DNA of 64,000 bases from Microbulbifer thermotolerans (GCF_900112305.1 NZ_FOKT01000005.1:1-64000); one strand, 5' to 3'; shown: positions 1-9,197, counted from the stretch's first letter. The notes: generated by a model from the sequence alone, not told the origin. Translations and numbers: made by a program.

Positions 1-2
1 TG

Positions 3-481
3 TTTTCTGACGGAAGCTTTGCTTCAGCAAAAAAAGGGGCCCAGAGGTCGGAAAAACCAAGCGCGGCAAGGGTTCAAAGTGGATGGTGGTGGTCGATGGC
101 GAAGGTGTTCCACTTGGAAGCACCATTACCTCGGCCTCACCAGCAGAAGTCAAACTGATTGAACCTTTGCTTGAAGTTACGTATGGGAAGACAAAGATAC
201 AACGCTTGGTGTATGACAAGGCGGCCGACTCAGATCTTCTGCAGGACCGTTTGGCTAAGCAAGGGATAGACTTGATCTGCCCACATAGAAGCAATCGAAA
301 GAAGCCCGCTAAGCAGGATGGTCGAAAGCTTCGACGATACACGCGCCGCTGGAAGGTTGAGCGAACGTTTGCTTGGCTTGGTAACTTCCGCCGACTTGTT
401 GTTCGCTGGGAAAGGCATGTAACCATCTACAGGGCCTTCTTCTATATTGCGTGCATGCTGATCGCGCTTAGGAAGTTATGA
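3..481 (+). CDS. IS5-family transposase, C-terminal part (cut by window edge)
   Basis: DDE transposase of the IS5 family; the N-terminal part lies left of the window. The frame from position 83 gives 132 residues, but homology starts earlier. Bases 3-35 read FSDGSFASAKK in one frame, and after a run of seven A (29-35) the frame at -1 reads GKTKRGKGSKWMVVVDGEG, the usual IS5-type catalytic-core sequence. The ORF therefore appears split across an A-run, as in IS5 groups thought to use programmed -1 frameshifting; a simple mutation is the alternative. The C-terminus has the WKVERTFAWLGNFRRL block that holds the catalytic glutamate. The stop is TGA at 479-481. The terminal inverted repeat was not identified. 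Confidence 0.85.
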
Positions 482-717
482 AATAGCTTCTAACAACAAT
501 TAGATAGCATACTTCATTATTACCAAAAATCTGATCCCCATAAAACGGGAGTATCGGCTTTTCTCCTTAGCCTTCAAAAACATAGCTACTTCGACATACC
601 CAATTCCGGAAAATAGCTCATCTCCGTATTTTTCCTTCCCTCACCAGAACACTCATTTCACCCAAAACCGCATGCCTGTCCGCCAGGATCTCAAGCAACC
701 GCTTTTACGCCATACAC

Positions 718-2487
718 TTACAGCTCATTCGCCCTGCGATAATTCCCCAGATAGTCAAAAATCCGCTCCTGCACCTGCCAGTAGCGTTTCTGTTTGCGGG
801 CGATGACGAAATCCGGGGCCGGTAGGTGGGCCTGTTGCGCGAGTACTTCTTCAATATCGGTGAAGGTTTTCAGGGTCTGGCCATTGGCGAAGCGGCGGCC
901 GAACAGGCGGTTGAATACGCTGCGCTGGGTGGGTTTGGAGAAGTCAAAGGATTCGCGGAGTTCTTCTCCGTCTTCACCGTGATAGGTGATCGTCAGTCGG
1001 GTGTCACTGGTGCTGATACTGATGCCGGCGCAGCGGATCACCATGGCGTCTTTGAGTTTCAGGGCGTCCCGGAGCTGGTCGTCCGGGTCGATGATGGCCT
1101 TGCGGCACTGGTGGCAGTTGCGGGCGGCAATGTCATTTTCGGCGCCGCATTGCGGGCATTCCTTGAAGCGGAAGCGGTAATCGCATTGCTGCGGGCGCTT
1201 GTGCTGCGCGCCCGGGCCATTGTCTTCCTCCGGCTCCAGCAGGCCCTGGCAACGGCGTCCGTAATGTTCAGTCACATGGCCATCTACGTCGGTTTTGCCC
1301 CAGAAGATATTGGCAAAGCCGCAGGCCGGGCAGAACACCTGTACCGGCTCCCAGTCCGGGGCTGGCTTTTTCTCTCCCACTTCCGGGTGGTACAGGTTGA
1401 TACCGTTACCTGCGTAATCAATCACCAGACAATCCTTCTTGCCGTCATCCAGGCGAAGACCGCGCCCCACCATCTGCTGGTACAGGCTCACCGACTGGGT
1501 CGGGCGGAGAATGGCGATAAAGTCCACATGCGGCGCATCAAAGCCTGTGGTGAGTACGGAAACATTCACCAGATACTTGAGCTGGCGCTGCTTGAAGCGG
1601 CGGATCAGCAGGTCCCGTTCTTTCTGGCCGGTTTCACCGGTAATCAGGGCCGTCTGCTGTTGCGGCAGGTAGCCGGTGATCTCCCGCGCGTGCTCCACCG
1701 TTGCCGCGAAGATCATTACCGCCTGGCGCTCGGCGGCCAGCTCGACCACCTGTTCGATAATGGCCCGGGTCACCCGCGGATGCCGGCTCAGCAGCCGGTT
1801 CACATCCGCCTCGGCGTATTCACCAAAGCGGTTCTGCGGCAGCGCCGAGAAATCGTACTGCGCCACCGCCGCGTCAATCAGCTGGGGTCGGGTGAGATAG
1901 CCGCGGTTGATCATGTAACTCAGCGGCAGCTCATAGATGCAGTGCACAAAGGGCTTGTGTTCCTCACTGCGGACAAAGCCCCGGTAGTGATAACGGTAGA
2001 TCCAGCCCAGCCCCAGGCGGTAAGGAGTGGCGGTGAGGCCCAACACTTTCAGGGAGGGGTTCTGCCGGCGCAGCAGGGTGATGATCTGCTGATACTGACT
2101 GCCTTCCTCACCGCTGACGCGGTGGCATTCGTCAATGATGAGCAGGGAATACTCATTCCGGAACAGCTCCGGATTCGCCGCCACGGACTGCACACTGGCG
2201 AAAGTGACCTGATGCCGGGTTTCCCGGCGCTTGAGGCCGGCGGAAAAGATGCCCCCGGTCAGACCGTAACTCTGGTACTTACCGTGATTCTGTTCCACCA
2301 GTTCTCTGACATGGGTGAGCACCAGAACCCTGCGCCGGGCCAGACGCGCCAGCTCCGCAATCACCAGGCTTTTCCCTGCTCCGGTGGGCAACACGATAAC
2401 GGCAGGCTCATCCGAGCGCCGGAAGTGCCGCAGGGTGGCATCGACGGCTTCCTGCTGGTAGGGGCGCAGGGTGAACGGAGCTTTCAT
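718..2487 (-). CDS. radD: SF2 DNA repair helicase RadD (YejH)
   Basis: Superfamily 2 ATPase of the RadD/YejH family, which in E. coli binds SSB and helps recombination and radiation resistance. Numbering from the ATG at 2487: Walker A LPTGAGKS near residue 36, DECH box near 119, TATP motif near 153, and helicase C-terminal motifs TTGFDAPH and QMVGRGLRL. The zinc-binding [13 protein letters not shown] and [15 protein letters not shown] blocks and the C-terminal [12 protein letters not shown] match RadD along its full length (589 residues here). I chose the start at 2487 because the family begins with [15 protein letters not shown] right after the start; an ATG at 2514 would add nine residues. 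The 2487 start overlaps the stop of the upstream small ORF by four bases (ATGA), suggesting translational coupling. Confidence 0.95.
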   Translation of the reverse strand: MKAPFTLRPYQQEAVDATLRHFRRSDEPAVIVLPTGAGKSLVIAELARLARRRVLVLTHVRELVEQNHGKYQSYGLTGGIFSAGLKRRETRHQVTFASVQSVAANPELFRNEYSLLIIDECHRVSGEEGSQYQQIITLLRRQNPSLKVLGLTATPYRLGLGWIYRYHYRGFVRSEEHKPFVHCIYELPLSYMINRGYLTRPQLIDAAVAQYDFSALPQNRFGEYAEADVNRLLSRHPRVTRAIIEQVVELAAERQAVMIFAATVEHAREITGYLPQQQTALITGETGQKERDLLIRRFKQRQLKYLVNVSVLTTGFDAPHVDFIAILRPTQSVSLYQQMVGRGLRLDDGKKDCLVIDYAGNGINLYHPEVGEKKPAPDWEPVQVFCPACGFANIFWGKTDVDGHVTEHYGRRCQGLLEPEEDNGPGAQHKRPQQCDYRFRFKECPQCGAENDIAARNCHQCRKAIIDPDDQLRDALKLKDAMVIRCAGISISTSDTRLTITYHGEDGEELRESFDFSKPTQRSVFNRLFGRRFANGQTLKTFTDIEEVLAQQAHLPAPDFVIARKQKRYWQVQERIFDYLGNYRRANEL

Positions 2488-2720
2488 TCCGGAATGCCTG
2501 CTGTTTCTTTGCATGCAATCATAAGACAGTCGTTACTGCTCGCTGGTGTCGGGTTGAATGTTGGCCTGATCAATGTTCGCACCGTAACGCCCGTTTCCCG
2601 GGCCGGGAAGCCGCTGCCCGCCGCCCATTTGTAAATCTCGGCAGAACCCGGGCCTGAAACGGCCACCAGCAGAAAAAAGACAGGGAGCAGGTGTGCGCCT
2701 TTCCGGCGGAGCATCAACAT
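2484..2720 (-). CDS. Small exported protein, DUF4124-like N-terminus, possibly frameshifted
   Basis: 78 residues: a signal peptide (hydrophobic stretch [13 protein letters not shown]) followed by AEIYKW, the usual opening of DUF4124-type exported proteins. The family pattern does not continue after that. In the overlapping frame the same DNA reads [19 protein letters not shown] then a stop near 2533, which looks more like protein, so a frameshift after AEIYKW is possible. The stop overlaps the radD start as ATGA, which supports translation across this region. Function unknown. Confidence 0.4.
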   Translation of the reverse strand: MLMLRRKGAHLLPVFFLLVAVSGPGSAEIYKWAAGSGFPARETGVTVRTLIRPTFNPTPASSNDCLMIACKETAGIPE

Positions 2721-2823
2721 GCTCCGGCTTTCTTCTCAGTGAATATGATTCGCCTGTAGCGCTGGTCAATGATGTCTGCAATCCCCCACCGTAGAGGCAT
2801 TCCGTTTTCCTTTTAGGGGTTGA

Positions 2824-3255
2824 TCAACCGGATTCAGGCTGCAACCGGCATTCCCCTAGCGCCTGCGCCTTCAGATGCTCACAAAACGCCAGCACATCCG
2901 GATTTGTATACTCTTTGGAAATCAGCTCCCCCGGAATCAACCCCTCATCCCACCGGTTCGTATACAGGGTATGGGCGTGCACCTCATCATCCGGCAAAAC
3001 CATCACCTCAGCTCTCGTCTGGTGAATATACAGATCCCTGAGCTTCCTGTAACACCGGAGAATCCCGCCCTCACGCTCGCGGTCACAGCGGTAGCTCCGC
3101 TCTCCAAAGAAGTCACTGGCGGCAGAGAACAGTGCTTCTGTATTCAGGGAAGATCCAGTCACAGGATAAACGCTTCTGGCGGCATCGCTGGTTACATTGG
3201 TACAGCCGGCGACAAGCGCCAGGGACAGAAACAGCAGGGTTTTGAGTTTTGTCAC
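2824..3255 (-). CDS. Hypothetical lipoprotein
   Basis: About 143 residues from a GTG start at 3255, chosen because AGGAGA lies nine bases upstream and the protein then opens directly with a lipoprotein signal (KLKTLLFLSLALVAGC, lipobox cysteine). An ATG further upstream at 3309 would add 18 residues before the signal and is unlikely. The mature part has several cysteines (RCDREREGGILRCYRK, FCEHLKAQALGEC) and resembles small cell-envelope lipoproteins of unknown role. It stands alone between radD and an IS3 remnant. Confidence 0.75.
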   Translation of the reverse strand: MTKLKTLLFLSLALVAGCTNVTSDAARSVYPVTGSSLNTEALFSAASDFFGERSYRCDREREGGILRCYRKLRDLYIHQTRAEVMVLPDDEVHAHTLYTNRWDEGLIPGELISKEYTNPDVLAFCEHLKAQALGECRLQPESG

Positions 3256-3467
3256 AGCCGAGGTCTCCTGCCTCCCATAAAGCCCGCTTGCCCTGTGGGA
3301 CAGCCGCACAGGTGGAGCTTCAGCGCTGTGGCTAGGTCTGCTCCCGGAAAACTTGTTAAGCCTGGTGTCTCTAACATTTTTAACCTGAATTTAGGTGAGG
3401 TGGTCTAGTCGGTCTAATAGTAACCGACACCCCAGTTAAGGAATAATACCCTGAACTGAGGTGTGAG

Positions 3468-4197
3468 ATGACCAAAAAGACACGAAAGAATTATACCTCC
3501 GAGTTCCTGCAGGATGCCGTCCGGTTAGTCGCGGAGCAGGGATACATGAGTGCGGCAGCGGTAGAAGTCTCGGTATGGACGCCGGCATGTTGGGCCGGTT
3601 ACTGGGCGTAAGTCGTAGCGGTTTTTATGGCCGGCAACGTCGTGCACAGTTGTCTTCTGATAGCGAGAACCAGCGGGAACAGCAGGACTTGATCCAGGAG
3701 CTTGCAAAGAGTTCCGGTCATACCTAAGGGAGTCGTCGGTTGGTCATAGTATTCAACAGCAATCACAAGCAGCCGATCTTTCCCAGCTGGCTGGAACGCA
3801 ACTTCAAAGTAGAGGAGCCGGACCACGTGTGGGCCAGAGATATCGCCTATATCTGGACACAGGAAGGGGGGCTGCATTTGGTGGTGGTAATCGACCTTTA
3901 CTCGCGCAAAGTCGTGGGTTGTTCGCTTGGCAAGCGGCTGACAGTCGCCTTGGTTTGCGACGCGCAGAGCATGGCGATTTGGGAGCGACGCCCGTACTGC
4001 TTTTCGGCTCACTGAAATCAGAACGCATTTACTGGCGCAGTTATCAGAGTAGGGGAGAAATGAGGGCAGATATCATTGATTACATCGTGATATTCTGCAA
4101 CATTCACCGGCTACACAGTTACTTTGGATACCGGAGCCCGCATTTGCACAAGGAAGAAATTGGGTTGCCATTACCAGTACACCAGAAATCAGCATAA
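3468..4197 (+). pseudogene. Decayed IS3-family transposase (orfA and orfB remnants)
   Basis: The orfA start at 3468 (MTKKTRKNYTSEFLQDAVRLVAEQGY) is the classic helix-turn-helix N-terminus of IS3 elements, but it runs into a stop within about 50 codons. Then come orfB pieces in different frames: SRSGFYGRQRR (3610-3645), the rve core NFKVEEPDHVWARDIAYIWT and VVVIDLYSRKVVG (3800-3925), and the C-terminal end FCNIHRLHSYFGYRSP (about 4090-4140). Internal deletions and frameshifts make it non-functional. Terminal repeats were not found. Confidence 0.85.
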
Positions 4198-4218
4198 TTC
4201 ATGTAAAAGAAAGGCGCC

Positions 4219-5094
4219 ATGCATTCCCTGACTCTATTACTATTCATTTTTATTGCTCTGAATGGAAAGCAGCTTAGGAATGACAGTCTCTACAGGGCAA
4301 ACGTATTTGCTATTGTGGGAATCTGTTACTTCTTTTTTGTTCAATATATCGCTTATTGGAATAGAGTATTTCCTGTGGAAGGTTGGGGGAAATACCTGCT
4401 TGAAATGTTGGTGGCTCTTGGTGCTGTGGGACTTTCTCTTTCTTCGTGGAATAAAAAATCTCACCCGATAAAAACTCTATGTCTCTGCTCGATATTTTTT
4501 ATTGCTCTACTGGTGACATATGTTTTTGATATAAAAGTTAAAGAGTGGCTTGCTGAAAAAGGTGGCTTTTTTAATGGCGAACCTCCATTAGTATTGAAGC
4601 AGCAAGCAGGCACTTTGGATAAGTCGATTAAGTTTTCCGAAGTCGGTATTGAATTTCGAGCTTTTGAAGGCTGGCGTAAGGGCGAACTACCATCTGGACA
4701 TGAATACTTAACTTATGGCAATAGTGATGCCGGAGTTGTTGAGGTAAGGCCAAATTGTCTGGATGGAATGAATATTGATACGCCTACTTATGTTTCTAAT
4801 ATGCTCGAACTTCTGGAGGTTAACAAGCCAACCTCCAGGTATGATTATCAGTGTAGTAAGTCTGCACAAGTTAAAGAGTGCTTTATCAGAGTTGAGTACT
4901 TGTCTGCCGATGGGGTTTCGAAACGGTGGCATTGGCTGAGGTCTCAGAGAGGCGAAAGATCCATTGCCGTAGATTTTATTATTCCCAATGACAGCAAAGT
5001 AGTTGAGGAAAAAGTCTTAGAGTTGATAATGTCCACAAAAATTTCAAAGAAACGCCAAACAGCAATATGTACTACACCTGCCGCTTGGCTTTAA
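4219..5094 (+). CDS. Unrecognised membrane protein
   Basis: 291 residues. The N-terminal third has about four hydrophobic segments (LTLLLFIFIAL, FAIVGICYFFFVQYIAYW, LLEMLVALGAVGLSL, LCLCSIFFIALLVTYVF); the remaining part is soluble with scattered cysteines. It begins 22 bases after the IS3 remnant, so the original start may have been altered. It converges on the next gene with a four-base overlap of 3' ends (5091-5094). No family recognised. Confidence 0.6.
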   Translation: MHSLTLLLFIFIALNGKQLRNDSLYRANVFAIVGICYFFFVQYIAYWNRVFPVEGWGKYLLEMLVALGAVGLSLSSWNKKSHPIKTLCLCSIFFIALLVTYVFDIKVKEWLAEKGGFFNGEPPLVLKQQAGTLDKSIKFSEVGIEFRAFEGWRKGELPSGHEYLTYGNSDAGVVEVRPNCLDGMNIDTPTYVSNMLELLEVNKPTSRYDYQCSKSAQVKECFIRVEYLSADGVSKRWHWLRSQRGERSIAVDFIIPNDSKVVEEKVLELIMSTKISKKRQTAICTTPAAWL

Positions 5095-5459
5095 TGCGAA
5101 CCGACCTGGCTTCCGTATTGCTCTACTGCCAAGCAACTCCAATCTGAGTGTCCAGCACTTCTTGCTGCATCCTTATAGAGCATGGAGCGCTGGTCAGCCG
5201 CTGCATTCTGAATAGCCATCCATGCTTGATAGGCATTACTAGAGGGCGGAAGCTTTTCGGTCAAAAAGGTGTCCAGTTTCAGAGCACGCTCTTGCGCTGT
5301 CAATTCGGAGTAGTCATCTGCATTTACAAGCCTCGTAAATTGATCGCAAAATATATCAAAATCGCTATTTTCAATACCAGAATTTGGATCTTCTTTTGGA
5401 GTGCAGGCACATAAGGATACCAGAATTGGAAACACCGCTACGTATTTAAGCTTAATCAT
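5091..5459 (-). CDS. Small lipoprotein, second gene of a two-gene unit
   Basis: 122 residues with a lipoprotein signal (KYVAVFPILVSLCAC). The mature part is acidic and rich in Ala, ending YGSQVGSH. Its ATG overlaps the stop of the upstream gene as ATGA, so the two are very probably co-translated. No family recognised. Confidence 0.7.
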   Translation of the reverse strand: MIKLKYVAVFPILVSLCACTPKEDPNSGIENSDFDIFCDQFTRLVNADDYSELTAQERALKLDTFLTEKLPPSSNAYQAWMAIQNAAADQRSMLYKDAARSAGHSDWSCLAVEQYGSQVGSH

Positions 5460-6013
5460 TTTGTTATCACCTCCCAGTTAAATCCGCCGCTCAGTCCTGC
5501 CTGATAAGGTTTTTTGGGGCGGTATATTTTCAGGAAGTCTAGAGGTTGATAGTCGGCGACTAGGTTACCCCTGGCATCGGTAATGTATACCCATAGGCCA
5601 ATATTGCTAATCCAAGCTGTGCCCCCTTTGTTAGCTATTGACATCGCGACAATTTCAGGTGCGGAAGAACCGTAATTGCTGCATGGGTGGATAAATTTAG
5701 CATACTTGGCTGGCTCTTTGCTGCGGACATGAGATAGCTTTCTCTGGGTATCGTCGTCCATCACGGCTTTAATTACGCTGGTAGTGATTGCGGCCGGCGC
5801 GGATACGAATCCGGTTGCCCAAAGGCCAATATCAACAGCTCCCGGCTTACTGCCTTCTGCCGCATAGTTCAAGGCCCAAGTTGCAGGAGTAATCAAGGAG
5901 CCGGCTACCTTTTTTCCCGATTGCTCTAGCCCAATTGAGGCAATAGTGCCACTTAGGGTTTGGATCGTATTCTTGTGATTTCTTGCCGCTGATACTGTGT
6001 CCATACATTGCAA
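5456..6013 (-). CDS. Hypothetical protein with glycine/alanine-rich middle segment
   Basis: 185 residues. The first half contains a Gly/Ala-rich, possibly membrane-interacting stretch (AVDIGLWATGFVSAPAAITTSVIKAVM); the second half is predicted beta-rich (IVAMSIANKGGTAWISNIGLWVYITDARGN). No signal peptide is evident. Tightly coupled to the downstream lipoprotein gene. A toxin with a lipoprotein partner is one possible reading, but nothing in the sequence proves it. Confidence 0.6.
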   Translation of the reverse strand: MQCMDTVSAARNHKNTIQTLSGTIASIGLEQSGKKVAGSLITPATWALNYAAEGSKPGAVDIGLWATGFVSAPAAITTSVIKAVMDDDTQRKLSHVRSKEPAKYAKFIHPCSNYGSSAPEIVAMSIANKGGTAWISNIGLWVYITDARGNLVADYQPLDFLKIYRPKKPYQAGLSGGFNWEVITK

Positions 6014-6168
6014 TTCCTTTTGAGTAAAAGCGGGCCGATTTTGGAAAATTACAAACTAATAATCAAGTTTTAAAATTCGGGTCAGAGTGGAACTTTATAT
6101 TGCGGATGTGATGCTTGCCACAGTTGCTGTGTGATGCTGATCTATTTAAAGGCTGTTTCAGACTTGGT

Positions 6169-6195
6169 TTTTCAATTGATGGGTGTCCATTTTTG
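6169..6195. repeat. Right-end remnant of the Y1/RAYT-type element
   Basis: TCAATTGATGGGTGTCCATT, followed by a T-run and G, matches the right end of the intact element ending near 12758. No transposase sequence adjoins it on the left, so it is an isolated end fragment, the third trace of this element in the window. The 325 bases between the neighbouring minus-strand genes (6014-6338) hold this and the hairpin at 6291; I see no gene there. Confidence 0.6.
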
Positions 6196-6290
6196 TTTTT
6201 GTTTTCACAGCTGGCGATCCACTACCCGGAACGCTTGGAGAAATACATCAGTCTATGAGGCGATTTGGCTGACACAGAATTTTGAATACC

Positions 6291-6311
6291 CCCAGGTGCA
6301 CAGCACCTGGG
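6291..6311. terminator. Hairpin downstream of the 6339 gene
   Basis: CCCAGGTGC-ACA-GCACCTGGG, a perfect nine-base stem with a three-base loop, 28 bases beyond the stop of the minus-strand gene at 6339. No clear T-run follows, so it may be a weak terminator or part of mobile-element debris. Confidence 0.4.
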
Positions 6312-6338
6312 TACTGAGCTTAGTCAGGAAAATGAAAG

Positions 6339-6557
6339 TTACACACCTGCTTCTCTACCACTATCTATATCTCGTTTAAACATAAAAATTACGACATATG
6401 CTAGCCCAAATATAGGAACTATTGAAAAAATGACACCAAGGAATGCTGCAAGTACAGGAGTCTCCGTTTTCCTGCGGCCAAGGAAGTAGCTAACAATACC
6501 AATAAAGATCGCAAAAACAACAATAAACTGGCCAAGCAATGCAATATTAATATTCAC
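6339..6557 (-). CDS. Small membrane protein (two transmembrane segments)
   Basis: 72 residues from a GTG start at 6557, preceded by AAAGGAAA at a good distance. Two hydrophobic segments (ALLGQFIVVFAIFIGIVSYFL and FLGVIFSIVPIFGLAYVVIFMF) are separated by GRRKTETP and followed by a charged tail. Same strand and style as the cassette genes to the right, but no attC is seen between it and the element remnant, so membership of the array is unproven. Confidence 0.6.
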   Translation of the reverse strand: MNINIALLGQFIVVFAIFIGIVSYFLGRRKTETPVLAAFLGVIFSIVPIFGLAYVVIFMFKRDIDSGREAGV

Positions 6558-6705
6558 GATGATAAATTTCCTTTTCTTTTATAAACGTTTATCGTGCCCC
6601 AAAGGAGAATTTCGCATACCTCTTATCCAAAGATATAAATTTACGCTAGTATACTTTAACCTTCAAGCTGCAAGAAGTGTAGAAATTTTCAGAATGACAG
6701 GTTAG

Positions 6706-6720
6706 GGAACCTCTGATCAA
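6706..6720. repeat. Partial copy of a MITE-like terminal repeat
   Basis: GGAACCTCTGATCAA matches, with one change, the terminal inverted repeat GGAACCTCTGATTAATTC of the element at 40876-41098. The partner end is missing; the sequence abuts the deleted Y1 element at 6738. Confidence 0.4.
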
Positions 6721-6737
6721 CTCACCGTTTTCTGGGG

Positions 6738-7520
6738 GCTGATTCATGGATACCCATAAAATAAAAAGCTTTCGATGCCAGTCGTATTGCAACATTCTCT
6801 ACCTCATAGAAAATGCTGTTCATCTATACAGTAAATGAATAGCTAAAATGGGACGCCCGCGCAAATCCCTAATCTCTCTCAAAGCTACCCCCTACTACGC
6901 TGGATATCTGTGCCTATGCTGTCATAAGCAACCACTACCATGTGGTACTGCATATCAATGCTGCGCAGGCTGAAGCCTGGACGCTGCGCGAGGTGGTGGA
7001 CCGTTGGCATCAGCTCTGTAAGGGCTCGCCGCTCTCACAGCGTTTTTACTCGCAACGAAACCTTGAGCGCTGCGGAACTGGCTCGGCAGGAGGAGATAGC
7101 CACAGAATGGCGGGCACGGCTGATGGATATCTGCTGGTTTATGCGGGTGCTCAATTTCTCGAACGGCTACAGATCGATCCGCGGTATTGGCTTTATCTGA
7201 ACCGTAACTTCGAAAGCCGCTTCAAGTCTCTGGTTGGCTGCGCACTTGGTGCGCAGCGCCTGTGAGCAACTCGGAAAGCGCTGGTCTCACGGTATCCGCG
7301 ACTGCGAGCGCTACCTATCCCCACCGATCACTTCCTAAAATTTTTCCTGTCACGGAAAAACGCCATCGCGGGCTTCTGCGAAGGACTGATGCGCCACAAC
7401 AAAGCTGTTTGGTGAAATTTCACATAGGACGCAGGCTCTACTTACCCGAATAGCAAGCTCTGGCAACAGCGAGCTAAGAATGCAGCAGCCTTCCCATCAA
7501 TGTTTCAATTAATGGGTGGC
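6738..7520 (+). mobile_element. Internally deleted copy of the Y1/RAYT-type element
   Basis: Begins GCTGATTCATGGATACCCA and ends with the hairpin CCCATCAATgtttcaATTAATGGG, the same ends as the intact copy at 11444-12805. Two internal segments of the transposase are missing (corresponding to roughly 11630-11755 and 12010-12390 of the intact copy). The right end lies inside an attC site, only a few bases from the core GTTATGC at 7529, so the element inserted into or next to a recombination site. Confidence 0.85.
6848..7265 (+). pseudogene. Y1 (IS200-like) transposase, two internal deletions
   Basis: ATG at 6848 gives MGRPRKSLISLKATPYY, the N-terminus of the transposase. The sequence then jumps to the DICAYAV region; the HUH segment reads ISNHYHVVLH in a shifted frame, and later jumps to LERLQIDPRYWLYLNRNFESRFKSL. 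Frames are broken, so no functional protein is made. Confidence 0.85.
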
Positions 7521-7528
7521 CGCTGATT

Positions 7529-7535
7529 GTTATGC
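7529..7535. other. attC core site, site truncated by the element
   Basis: GTTATGC directly after the deleted Y1 element and directly before the 3' end of the next minus-strand cassette gene. The other half of the attC is not visible, presumably replaced by the element. Confidence 0.55.
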
Positions 7536-7910
7536 CTAGTGGCTGACATACGCTTCATACTCCTTTCCTCTATTGTCTTTCAAATAGGCTTTAACCCATA
7601 TTTGATGTGATGGAGTACTAAATATATCGGTACGCATTTCCGTGATAATACTTGCATCAACGCCGTGGCTTGCTAAGTGCTTGGGCAGCCAATCCTAGTA
7701 TGTCGCTATGGACTTTCGAACTCTTTTTGAAAAATTCGATGAGTCGTAGTTTATTCTCGGAATCCATTGAATCGAAATGGTTTCACCCTTGACTTCCCGT
7801 GCCATAACAATCAAATCATCAACAACGTAACCATCATCAATATAATTCATTAGACTCACGAATGAGTGGCTGAAGTTGTGAGACATTGACTTTAAATCTT
7901 TGTATTTCAT
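7536..7910 (-). pseudogene. Cassette gene with in-frame TAG, hypothetical
   Basis: The ATG at 7910 opens a frame of 71 codons ending in TAG (7695-7697). The same frame continues as DWLPKHLASHGVDASIITEM ... KEYEAYVSH to a stop at 7536, immediately beside the attC core. A single change (probably CAG to TAG) would explain the break; readthrough or a truncated functional product are alternatives. The full protein would be 124 residues. No family recognised. Confidence 0.65.
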
Positions 7911-7919
7911 AGTTCAAAG

Positions 7920-8020
7920 GTATAACGCCCGTAGCAGGCGCGTTTTTGTAGGTGGTTTTTGTATGCCAGCGTAGCGACCGGCATGCAAAAAGTGCCGCAC
8001 TGACTACGTTTTTATGGCAT
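7920..8020. other. attC-like site (degenerate 3' core)
   Basis: Starts with GTATAAC and GCCCGTAGCAG, contains paired arms (GTATGCC ... GGCATGC) and CTGACTACG opposite CGTAGC. A clean GTTRRRY core is not visible at the right end, so the limit is approximate. Confidence 0.6.
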
Positions 8021-8026
8021 TTTTTA

Positions 8027-8396
8027 CTACGTGGGGCTGATTATAAAACGCATTTGTTTTTGATTAATAACTTTTTCGACTTCTGCTTCTGCATGAATAG
8101 CTAACAAGGCGTCCGAAAATGCTTGGTCATTTGTTACCTCCATAAGAAATTCAAGCTCTTCACTGAATGACTCACATTGCTCGGGATCAAAAACAGTATC
8201 AATTATTGGCTCAACAATCTTCTGAAAATGTAATTCGTATGCAGCTCCGTAGGATAAAAGTCGAGACCATAGGCGCTCTGACACGCAACCCCAAAATTGG
8301 GCCGGGAAGAAAACTTTGATCTACAGCTGCAAGTTCAACCGATTCATCGTCGGTGAATTCCCCGGGGCTTACTAGCTTCTTCAGATTCTCATTCAT
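8027..8396 (-). pseudogene. Cassette gene with single-base frameshift, hypothetical
   Basis: From ATG at 8396 the frame reads MNENLKKLVSPGEFTDDESV ... FLPGPILG. The overlapping frame shifted by one base continues as GCVSERLWSRLLSYGAAYEL ... QKQMRFIISPT to the stop at 8027. The switch occurs at a TTTTGGGG tract near 8290, consistent with a one-base insertion. Repaired, the protein is about 122 residues, acidic, no family recognised. A sequencing error is possible. Confidence 0.7.
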
Positions 8397-8399
8397 GAT

Positions 8400-8474
8400 G
8401 CATAACGCTCTGCATCAGCGGTCAAAATGAGAGCATAGCGAATATTTTGATCCGACTGCATGCGCTTGTTACAT
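8400..8474. other. attC site
   Basis: 75 bases from inverse core GCATAAC to core GTTACAT. The core overlaps the stop codon of the next cassette gene (8469). Inner arms pair imperfectly (GCTCTGCATCAGCGGTCAAAAT ... ATTTTGATCCG ... GCATGCGC). Confidence 0.75.
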
Positions 8475-9197
8475 TGTGGTTGCTTCCCAACCTTGAAGGT
8501 GGGTCGCTACCATTGTTTTAATTTCTTTAAGACGTAGGTAGTCGTCTTCTGTGGCAGATATTTTTGTATACATTCCCAAAACATCTACAATAAACGAGCA
8601 ACTCGTTTCTACACCGTCTGCATTTTGGTAGCAACTACCAACCCAAAGCCCTTTGTAACTGTTGCTAGGTTCATAATCTGTTGTTGGCTTAACTGTAACG
8701 AGATCCCAGAACCCACCAAGTTTTTTCCCTTCATGCTCACGAAATACACGGTAGAGTCCCAAGTCATCGTCGTATTCTACAAAACCATTCTCAAAATCTC
8801 CGGATAGTGATAACGGCTCGAATCTTTTGTTCCAGCTCCAGAGTTCAGTCATTTCTTGTTCTGAACCATCAGACAAGGTGACATGAATGTTTCGAAAGTA
8901 GCGATCATCTTTACCACCTTTCAGTTTAAACTCTGGTATATGCTCTTTTGTATAAGCACCGTTAAACCAAATGAAAATATCCGGCCCTTCTGTATCGAAG
9001 CCTTCTGCTGGCGACTGATTTGGTAGCGTACCAGGAACCACGAAACGATAAGGTATTTTGAAGTTAAAGTTTTTGGTGTGATATGAGATCAAATCATTCG
9101 GTTTTGGGGCTCTGTATACGGATAGAGTAAACAGCACGGTGACTATTCCAGCCACTACACCAAAAATGCCCAGAACCCACTTTATTAATTTTTTCAC
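8469..9197 (-). CDS. Cassette protein with N-terminal membrane anchor
   Basis: 242 residues. An N-terminal hydrophobic segment (KWVLGIFGVVAGIVTVLFTLSVY) is a signal anchor or uncleaved signal. The remainder is soluble, with Trp-rich beta-type segments (FIWFNGAY, MTELWSWNKRF) and a cysteine pair (GSCYQNADGVETSC). No family recognised. Flanked by attC on both sides, so a single-gene cassette read on the minus strand. Confidence 0.75.
   Translation of the reverse strand: MKKLIKWVLGIFGVVAGIVTVLFTLSVYRAPKPNDLISYHTKNFNFKIPYRFVVPGTLPNQSPAEGFDTEGPDIFIWFNGAYTKEHIPEFKLKGGKDDRYFRNIHVTLSDGSEQEMTELWSWNKRFEPLSLSGDFENGFVEYDDDLGLYRVFREHEGKKLGGFWDLVTVKPTTDYEPSNSYKGLWVGSCYQNADGVETSCSFIVDVLGMYTKISATEDDYLRLKEIKTMVATHLQGWEATTM

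Noticed and set aside
826..2634. 602-codon plus-strand open frame
   Set aside because: It is the antisense of radD; its sequence is low-complexity and matches no family, whereas the minus strand gives a full RadD protein.
2875..3408. 177-codon plus-strand frame over the lipoprotein gene
   Set aside because: Shadow of the minus-strand lipoprotein, which has a clear signal, lipobox and ribosome site.
6205..6290. Possible transposase tail (LAIHYPERLEKYIS) and IS-like end
   Set aside because: Too short to assign to any family with confidence; left as unexplained debris.
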